Assembly: GCF_022376445.1 (NCBI RefSeq) | Contig: NW_025955440.1 | Coordinates: 1 to 27,443, forward strand | DNA length: 27,443 nt | Direction: 5' to 3' | Source: Fomitopsis serialis | Taxonomy: Eukaryota > Basidiomycota > Agaricomycetes > Polyporales > Fomitopsidaceae | In this document: piece by piece, positions 20,032 to 27,443 of the stretch | How positions within the stretch are numbered: the stretch's first letter is position 1 | Layout: every line of letters begins with the position of its first letter | Notes under the pieces: generated by a model | Databases searched by the model: none | What the model was told of the DNA's origin: nothing | What the model saw: the letters and a program-made list of their open reading frames with translations, nothing else | Position numbers and translations under genes: made by a program

Positions 20032-20618
20032 TGGGAGTGATGGCAGCGGTGCATGATGCTCGTTGACTCGTGTGGACATTCGAAACAAGGCCATATATAT
20101 GTACTCCGGCTCACCCAAATGTATCGTTTGACTCAGCTGCAGATGGAGGCCACATTGACCGAAACGTCAATTGGCGAAGGCCATGGCATCTAGAGTACGG
20201 GTCTATCTGCTGCCGCCGCTATGTACATGCGGCAAACGTGATCAGTGCAAAGACAATAGAGGGCGCTCCACGTCGTGCGTCGCGAGAGTCCTCCAGGCGA
20301 GCATTCCCATGCAGACCCGTCCTGCTCAATCGCGACAGCCTTGTTCGCCACGAACGCGCCCGAAATAGAAGGCTCAAACGCGAGGAAGGGGGAACACGAC
20401 CCTGGGAGTGATCGGACGCCTTTCTTCAGCGTTCCTCTTTGGGAAGACAATAAAAGGAGCAGAGTCAACGCGGAAGCACCTCCATTCATTCTTGCCCGGA
20501 CAGGAAGGTCCGAGCACAATGGGCCCTTGTGCCATTGACCTACTTCAACCCTCAGACGCGCCCCGGCGAACCACTATGCACGGCGGCCCCCCTCGCCCAT
20601 CCTGAATCCGCACCGATT
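20032..20618. other. Intergenic/promoter region before small-protein copy 2
   Basis: About 590 bases. An AATAAAAG TATA-like element lies at 20449-20456, 163-170 bases before the ATG. A short open frame around 20518 is out of frame with the gene and I treat it as leader. Nothing else recognised. Confidence 0.45.
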
Positions 20619-21025
20619 ATGCCCACCTCGACCGTGCCATACGAAATCCTATTCGACTTTGTGAACGACACGGCTGAGTCGACGATGATACGGGTACTAC
20701 GACAAGACATTGGGACGCGGACAGGCGCGGCGATGCTGTTGAATAGCGGCGAGAACCTCTCGCTCGTCCTCACCGCCGGGACGCCATATAAATACGCGTT
20801 GGTGCAGGGAGGCACGGAGGTGGTACTCTCGTAAGCGGATCTCATCTCGACGCAGAAGGACAGAAGATGAACTAGCCGTGCAGGGTGAAGGTCTGGCAGG
20901 ACACGCAGTACTGCACTTCGAGCGCATTCAGGAGATCGCGATCTGGGGGAGGGAAAATGGGCGATCCGGGAAAGACGGGCGTCGCTGTAGTGTCACTAGA
21001 CCACCAATTCTCGAACGGCAGCTAA
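20619..21025 (+). CDS. Small unnamed protein, paralogue copy 2, complete
   Basis: Not a family I recognise; related to copy 1 at 13591..14062. Exons 20619..20830 and 20884..21025 (intron 53 nt, GTAAGC...CGTGCAG), 354 nt, 117 aa, frame intact. It begins MPTSTVPYEILFDFVNDT and continues with GAAMLLNSGENLSLVLTAG, TPYKYALVQGGTEVVLS and, after the intron, VKVWQDTQYCTSSAF, then a divergent Gly/Arg/Ser-rich tail. The alternating hydrophobic pattern suggests a small all-beta domain; no signal peptide or transmembrane helix. The ATG at 20619 aligns with that of copy 1. Where copy 1 has its first intron (after coding base 154), copy 2 is uninterrupted. Function unknown; a cytosolic protein is the plain reading. 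Confidence 0.75.
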
Positions 21026-21311
21026 GGGGTAAGTCCGCAGACCCTTCCATCAGACTTGGGCTTACTATGTTTATAGCCAAGCCCTTTCCTCCGACCATCT
21101 CATATCTATCCATGCATCTGCGAGCGAGCAGCTCTCCGGCCGAGTCTGGCAACCATCCTTGCAGCATCTTAATGTATACCACGTTAATGTATTTCACATG
21201 TCCTTGGTCCACATCCAATCAGACTCTCCAATCCTGCACAATAGCAGCATCGCTGGGTGAATTCACGTAAGCCAATGCCTGTCGTAAGACGGAATCACAA
21301 TACGATCACAC

Positions 21312-23532
21312 TCACACAAAAATGTCCCACACCGAGGTCTGATTGGGGTAGACCGTAAACCCTAAATCAATGAACTCCGTCAGCACACTGTCGGACCCGA
21401 CACGATTGGATCGGAGTCTCACCGTCGTTCGGCGAAGCCTGCGTTATCGACATAGTGTCAGCACGGAGGCGACGGTGAACGGAAGCTCTTGCTTACCCCT
21501 TCGTAGATATCGTCGGTGTATTTGAGGACACGGTTGCCGCCGTCCTCTGTCAAATTCAACATGCCGAACTGCCACGGGTGGATACTGCGCGGCCCATATG
21601 AACAAAAAACGAGACCCTGAGCGTGCGATGCTTACCCGCTGTGAATACGCGAGTGCGCATAATAAGCAACCAGATTGAATGTGAATATGGAGTACAGGAA
21701 CTTACGCATGATCAGTGGCGATGGCATACCCGACCCAGGTAGGATAGATAGCTGTCTTGTTGTCTGGGGAAGGCCAAGTGAGTTGGCATACCCTGACACG
21801 CGCGATGAACCTACCGAGTCCAGTAACACCAAACTCCTCCATAATGACAGGCTTCCCAACATAAGCGGAGGCTAGACAGGAACGTCAAGGAAGCTCTTCA
21901 TACGAAGGGCGGCAACGTACTGTTAGCATGAGCACCGATCCAGCCCAAGCCAAAGTCCCTGACAGAGAAGTTCGAGCCTGGGTAGTCCTGTGATGTCGTG
22001 CACTCCAATCACTTCCACATTTTAGGAAAGGACTGGGCTACGTACGAGCTCCGGATACCAGGTTTGCGGATACAAATGCTATGGGCCCGAGGGTATCAAC
22101 AAGGCTGTCGACTTGGCCGCACGACTACACTGCGATATACTCACGTAGGTCCCGAAGTCGATGTTAGGCAGGGAGAGACTGGCCTCAAAGTCCTCACCCA
22201 CTGAACAGATCATAATGTCTGAGAACCAACGCTCATTATAGGTTGAATTACTCACCTTCGCCGTTGAAGTTGGGGTCGCTGACGAGAGTACCGTTGTACC
22301 AGCTTGCAACAGATACCGTGAATCGCCAGCATATACATCAAATATGCACACATACTATTCGTCCGGCTGTGCCCAGTAAAATTGTCCTTCACCACCAGTC
22401 GTGATCATATGGTACGGGTCCCTGCGAAGGCTCTTGAGCATCACACCGTTGATATCTTGTCAAATGGTTTATGGCTTACAAGCTACGCACGAAGTCAGAC
22501 TGGAGCTGATACCACGTCGTCAGTGTCTCCGAGCCTGCAACGCAGGCGGGACCGGAGGGAAGACTATCCCCAGCGCAGCGCGCCTCGTTCATGAGCTCCC
22601 AGGCAAAGACGGTAGGGGAGCTTGCGTAGCGGTTCACGATGGCCGTCACATAGCGTTCTGTCGTAGTTGTTAGCGATGAGCGATGAAAGCAGAGTGGATA
22701 GGTACGTACGGTAAGAAGCTATTATGGCGGGGTTAGTGTAGAATTCATCGTGGGTAGCGGAGTTGCCGAGCATGTGGTAGACATAGAGTTCCATTCCCTG
22801 ACGAGAAGTTGCCGAGTCCATGAGGCACACGTCACGGCTCTTCAGTGTGAGGACTTACACCATAGCCCACCCTGCGGATGAGGCGTAAGTTATCATCAGG
22901 ACATAGCACAGACTGAGAGCAAATAAGTCATACCAGTTATTCGTGAATGTCAAGATGAGCCTTATACCGTGCTGGGCCGCCGACGAAACGACGTAGTCGA
23001 GGCGTTGTAAACCTTGCGGGCCTTCTTTGAGAGTCCAGTCGCTGGTGTTCCAAACCTGGTAGTACGTGAGGTTCGTCGACAGCGCGGTTGGAAGTTCTGT
23101 CGTGTTGACCGCGTTGAAGGCCTATGTTCGTGTAACCATTCAAAGACATCCTATCCTTAGAACGTGCAGCGCAGCCATCTTACCCAAGTGCGCGCGACCT
23201 TGATTCCCGCGTCTGCCATAGTTTGGAAGGTGGAATCTACATCCTCGGGGCTAGTCAGAAGCCCAAGCCACTGATATGGTTGTGTCAGGGCGGAGAAAGC
23301 GCTCTCATCGAAGATCACCTACGAAGGCGTTGGTGCCCATATAGTACTAGTGTGGAATTCAGATTCCCGCCGGTGTACTGGGAAATGCAGTAGGACTCAC
23401 GAATGGCTCGCCATCTAGCTCAAAGGCCTGTCCATTGGTGGTCACAAAACCTTCAGGGGTGGCACGCTTCTGCGTCGCAGCCGTTGCCAAAGACGCGAGC
23501 GAAGCCAGGCAAGTGAAAGCGAGGAGGCGCAT
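21312..23532 (-). CDS. Secreted GH5_7 endo-beta-1,4-mannanase, complete, 18 exons
   Basis: Cleaves beta-1,4-mannan in hemicellulose outside the cell. Residues 1-19 are a signal peptide (MRLLAFTCLASLASLATAA). Exons: 23401..23532, 23323..23346, 23184..23270, 22934..23121, 22859..22871, 22710..22797, 22480..22657, 22356..22421, 22256..22302, 22145..22200, 22046..22078, 21921..21987, 21815..21871, 21706..21763, 21636..21638, 21497..21584, 21423..21438 and 21312..21361. They total 1251 nt, 416 aa, with no break. The acid/base Glu202 lies in FAWELMNEARC and the nucleophile (probably Glu339) in PVIMEEFGVTG. Other family marks are GIKVARTWAFN, FTNNWVGYGGMELYV and SLPNIDFGTYHLYP. There is no cellulose-binding module. 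Exons of 13, 16 and a probable 3 nt are unusual. All introns are GT-AG. Confidence 0.95.
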
Positions 23533-23587
23533 CGTTGCGGGCACGGAAACTACCACAGCAAGCAAAGCTCAGCAGCAACATTCGGCG

Positions 23588-23594
23588 TATTTAT
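23588..23594 (-). promoter_or_regulatory. TATA-like element of mannanase gene
   Basis: On the minus strand this reads ATAAATA (in CACATAAATACG), about 56 bases before the mannanase ATG. A CTGGGG on the same strand near 23637-23642 fits the SYGGRG consensus of the CreA/Mig1 carbon-catabolite repressor, plausible for a hemicellulase but a short match. Confidence 0.45.
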
Positions 23595-24214
23595 GTGATG
23601 GGATGCATCGGTCTGAGCCAATTTTGAGTCGGGATGCCCCAGCAGGGATAATTATCGGACGAGGGTCAGGTGGTACCGTCATTCTCGCAGCGATGTGTGA
23701 ACAGCAGACGGAGACCCTAGCGGTACGTCCTGCTTTCGTCCCGGGCCTCTGCGGAACATTGTTCACGACGATTGATGCGATGCGGCCGGCGTCGAGACAA
23801 TACTAGCGGAGAGAGCGATGAACTCGAAGGCGACAAGACAGTGGTGGGACAGCACTCGCTGCACTCGGGCCTCCAGATGGGTTGGATGCTAGCTGAAGTA
23901 CGGAGGGTGCACGTGCGTAGGCGGTTCGTCGTGTTCAAAGCGTATACGCATTGTGTATGGTAGGCCAGTGCAACTTGAGGGAATGCGACGTCCGACGGTG
24001 GCGACGGTGGCCAAGAGTACTGGCGACCTACTGCCAGGAGGTTGCCGGACATTTCTCGGGGATTTCCCGCACGTGGGCGAGTCGATCGCCCGGGCCACAT
24101 GCAAGCAATTTCCTCAGGCTGTGGCTGCAGTCTCTTCACGGTCACACTCTTGCTTGTGTTTTCAGTTGCGCGACACCGAGGCACGAAGCAAGGCATCGAG
24201 AGGGACTTTGAGAG
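23595..24214. other. Divergent promoter region, mannanase and Ipi1
   Basis: About 620 bases between divergent starts. It holds the mannanase upstream region and, nearer 24215, the Ipi1 upstream region, with CACGTG cores at about 23909 and 24070. Open frames here are short and unlike known proteins. Confidence 0.45.
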
Positions 24215-27118
24215 ATGCCCAAGAGCTCAAAGAAACAAAAAGACAAGGCTGCCGACTTCTCTGTACGCTCTCACTGCTTCGTGATCCGCACGCACTTACA
24301 CGAACATAGAAAGCCAAACTAAAATTAGGCAAGGGGAAGAAAGCACCCAGCAATGCCGTAGACACTTCCTACAAAGCACGCTGTGGGTGTATATCTCTCA
24401 TGGGCCCATATGTCTCCTGACAGGCTGTCAGGCAGCCATCGCACTCCCCACTCAGAGCATAGCGCAGCCTAAAGACTCGGAAGCACCCACGACCAGGCGG
24501 AAACTCACTCTTGACGACCTCATAGCACAGTTGAAGCACTACAATTCTGGGACGCGGAAGGGTGAGTAAATGAACAGGAATAGCTTTTCAGTCCGTGCAC
24601 TAATGTCATTCAAGACGCAATATTGGGATTGCGAGAGTTGCTTGACGGACATCCGACTTTGATCCATACCCATCTCACAGCCCTCGTCAGCAACTGTACT
24701 AGACTCATAGCGGATGAGGTAAGTCTGTAAAGTCGCATCCGGCATTGTATGTCGCCAACGTGCCCTAGGATGCGTCTGTTCGTCGCACCCTACTCTCGTT
24801 CCTTGGCTGGCTATTGCCCCAGATCCCTCAAGTAAGTATCCTCATCCCGTAGGCCGTGCGTCATAGACCCATGAATCTTTGCAGGAAGACCTGGTCCCCC
24901 ACTCTCCCGTGCTCCTGCTGTTCACTACCTCCGCGCAGACCCACATATTCCCTGAAATTCGAATCGACGCCATTCGCTTTCTGGATCTCTTCCTCGAGCA
25001 CATTCCAGACATCGTGACCGAAGGCTGGGCGCAAAGTAACAGTAGCCATGGGAGAAGAGTCCTGGAAGGCTACCTCGGTGTTCTGAATGCAGGCACCACA
25101 TATGGTGAAGGAGGCGGTAAGTACCTGGTATTGCACACTATCACCGATATAGCTTCAGCTTTAGGATTAGATACAGGCCCAGTGCAGGCGACATCCACTG
25201 CGAGCGTCGTACTATCCGCTTCGGTACGTTTTGATGTATGGCTTGTGCTGGTGGTTCCTACTCACGTCCATGTAGTCGAAGCTGGTTGTTCTGAAGTCAC
25301 TGTCATCCTTTTTGAACCATGCACTGTCGTCACCAGCCGCATCAAATCATGCGGGGCCTTCGTCCTCATCCTGCTCCATTCCCACCTGGTTCATGTCATC
25401 CTCATTTACATCCGTGGAGGCTTTCGAGGCCTTCGACTCTGTACTCAGACCCACGCTGCAATCTACACGAGGCTCCCTCCGTCTGAGAGGTGGCGGGAAG
25501 AAGCGGATATCGACCTCATTTCGAGTCCTTCTACGGCGACTTCAGGCGTGCCTTCGCCCCGATAAATGAGGGTTGCGTGTTGCAGGACCTCAGTGACATT
25601 GACGTAGCTGCGAGTGGTCAGTCGACGACTCTTCCGCTCGGATCTCTTTCGTTGCGGTATGTCTTTCATCTTCCCAGCAAGGCGCTATTGTGCTCACGTC
25701 AAGGTGCAGCATCTCGCTCGGACATCCACCCAACATTGGCGTCAACATATCTTGATTGTGCACCGACTGTGTTCGCACCTAGCACCGGCCCTCCAGAACG
25801 GAACTGCAGATGGTGCAAGTTGTAGGCGAGATTTGTCGGTGCCTCTACGGCGCCATATTCCGCGAACCATTGAACGTGCGTACATGCTCTAGCATCTTTC
25901 AAGCGCTTTCCAGATATACGGTCGGTACTATGGATAGGCGACGAAGGCACACGGCACCGCTGTCGAAGACCTCAGTACCATTTTAGGGTACTTCTCGCCC
26001 TACTTCCCTTTTGCGGTGGGTGGGTCCACACTCGCGCGGCGCGACTCAAAGTAGCAGGCTAAACAGGCGGGCCGCCTGATCGACAATCCCATTAGTGCGG
26101 TTCCTAATTCCGTACCTAGGTCGAGCAGGCCTTCCAAGACCTCAATCTCATCTACTGCGAGCTCACCTCCTACCTCGTCTCGCCGCCCCACTCATCGACT
26201 CAAATGCCGGCGGTGCGCCGCATGCGCGCCGGCAGAAAGCGCGCGCTTCTCCGCCTCGGCGCAGGCACTCCAAGTTGAGCGATGAGCGAGTACGTCGTAC
26301 AGCTCTTGCGCGGAAGCGTCCGCGCCGGTTCCTTGGCGCGGCCCGTCGGTGCCGCGCGTACTCGGGCTCCTCCCCACATATGGTCCCTGCTCAACAGCGA
26401 AGCCAGCGCGGCGGAGACGGCACCGTCCTGCGCGTGGTCGTCGAGCACGCCATGAAGGCCGGATCAACGTCCGCCGTGAAGCGCTCCACCATCGACTTCC
26501 TCGGCAGACTCGTCCTCGTGAGTACCCCTTGGGCTGGCTGATAGCGCGATCGACATCTGAGCTGATTACCGCCACACACAGCTCGAGCGCGAGGCGGAGT
26601 ACGTCGGCGCGTGCAGTCGGGCGCGCCGCGGCGGACGACCAAAGGCTCGAGGAGTGGCTCTGCACCTCGCGCAGACACTGTGGGAGCTCGGCGCAAGTAG
26701 CCTGCCCACGACGGAGGTGAGTCCCCGACCTGTCCTCCGCGCGTCGGTGATGCTCATATGCGGACAGACGATCCTCCGGGTCTTCCTACGGGTTTGTCAG
26801 CGCAGATCGCCATTAGTGCGCGATCAGGTAGGTGGAGCTGATAACGGGGCCGCATATAAGGCTGATGTCCCGCGCGCTCGCCAGGTTCTGCTCGCCCTCC
26901 GCTCGCGCATGGTGCCCTATTTCATCGTGAGCCATCCGACGAGGGGAAGACTGCTCGGGCCCTTCGCACGATTGCCGTCTGCCCCGTTGCGGCGCTTGGT
27001 TCTTGACGTTGTTGCTACCATCGAGGGGCAGGAGGCGGATGGGCTGGAGGGCGATGTCAGCGAGGCAGTAAGGGGCACCGAAGAGGAATCTTACTGGGCG
27101 GCATTGGTTTCCAGGTAG
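24215..27118 (+). CDS. Ipi1/TEX10-like pre-rRNA-processing protein (Rix1 complex), frame broken many times
   Basis: Ipi1 works with Rix1 and Ipi3 in late 60S subunit maturation in the nucleus. The 5' half is clean: exons 24215..24262, 24310..24382, 24436..24561, 24615..24718, 24769..24831, 24885..25116 and 25159..25223, followed by an exon from 25276. It starts with a Lys-rich MPKSSKKQKDKAADFSKAKL, typical of Ipi1. Then comes the HEAT-like N-terminal domain with LTLDDLIAQLKHYNSGTRKD, AILGLRELLDGHPTLI and EIRIDAIRFLDLFLEHIPDI. After about 25480 conserved blocks jump frame, each jump mostly curable by one added base (near 25490, 25515, 25723, 25800, 26400 and 26658). The last exons are likely 26120..26517, 26582..26716, 26768..26827 and 26885..27118, the last with SHPTRGRLLGPFARLP. 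Exon edges between 25640 and 26015 are not resolved. Confidence 0.83.
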
Positions 27119-27443
27119 CGCGATGCATATGGTGCCTATGTATCGCAGCTATGAGAACACAGTTCAGGGGGATGCTTCACACGGTTGCTCCAACGATACA
27201 TGCACAATTCACTTCCATTCATCAACATCTGAACCAGGATGTAAATACGACAGGCGCAGACATAACCAGAGCTAGCGACTGATACCAGGTATGCTTGATG
27301 CGAAGTAGTAATGCAACACGCACGTCCCTCCTAGCCTTCCGCCTCTCCGCACGCGGAGAGAACCGAAAGGAACACCCGGGTGTGAGAGACGTACTGGGTG
27401 CCAAAAAAAGCGCAATAACGGATAGCGCAGTAACGATCTTCGA
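27119..27443. other. Right end: 3' flank of Ipi1, possible last exon of a minus-strand gene
   Basis: A minus-strand frame ending with a TGA at 27222 and open to about 27404 encodes a basic stretch (RAERRKARRDVRVALLLRIK). It could be the final exon of a convergent gene lying past the window, but I recognise no family. A perfect inverted repeat, CTCTCCGC with its complement two bases on (27343-27360), lies inside it. Confidence 0.25.

Noticed and set aside
4350..24075. CACGTG sites upstream of several genes (about 4350, 12013, 23909 and 24070) as a shared regulon
   Set aside because: Four sites in 27 kb is no more than chance expectation for a 6-mer, and the genes share no pathway.
26000..26760. 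Overlapping long Arg-rich frames on both strands
   Set aside because: They are GC-rich shadows of the Ipi1 coding region in other frames.

Overview
This window is nuclear DNA of a filamentous basidiomycete, most likely a wood-decay agaricomycete (the order is a guess). It has a moderately GC-rich base composition, densely packed genes on both strands, and many short introns (about 43-70 nt) with GTNNGN donors. The proteins are eukaryotic: cytosolic ribosomal protein uL13, mitochondrial ribosomal protein bL17m, mitochondrial acyl carrier protein, Ipi1, and a secreted GH5_7 mannanase. I rebuilt exons by hand from splice signals, reading frame and family conservation.

Left part (1-9.8 kb): a three-KH-domain RNA-binding protein (-), uL13 (-), a gene-poor 1.9 kb, a five-exon mitochondrial acyl carrier protein (+), an eight-exon SMP-30/gluconolactonase-type protein (+), a second gene-poor 1.96 kb, and bL17m (+). 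Middle (10-18 kb): a six-exon zinc-dependent medium-chain dehydrogenase (-) with a clear TATA/CRE promoter, a gene-poor 1.5 kb, a small unnamed protein 'copy 1' (-), an F-box-like protein (+), and a four-TM membrane protein (-). Right part (18-27.4 kb): a secreted ML/NPC2-like lipid-transfer protein (+), an ERI1-like DEDDh exonuclease (+), small unnamed protein 'copy 2' (+), an 18-exon GH5_7 mannanase (-), and an Ipi1/TEX10-like ribosome-biogenesis gene (+). The genes do not form an obvious pathway or biosynthetic cluster. Three of them (uL13, bL17m, Ipi1) concern ribosomes in different compartments.

Points of most interest are: a diverged pair of small unnamed proteins that share one exact intron position but not a second; a likely 3-nt microexon in the mannanase; two introns that need a GC donor; and a set of one-base losses that break reading frames in the KH gene, copy 1, Ipi1 and possibly the acyl carrier protein, while the other genes rebuild without a break. 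The losses sit partly in homopolymers and are densest near the right end, so uncorrected sequencing error is the simplest explanation. I found no virus, CRISPR array, rRNA or convincing tRNA, and no complete transposon.
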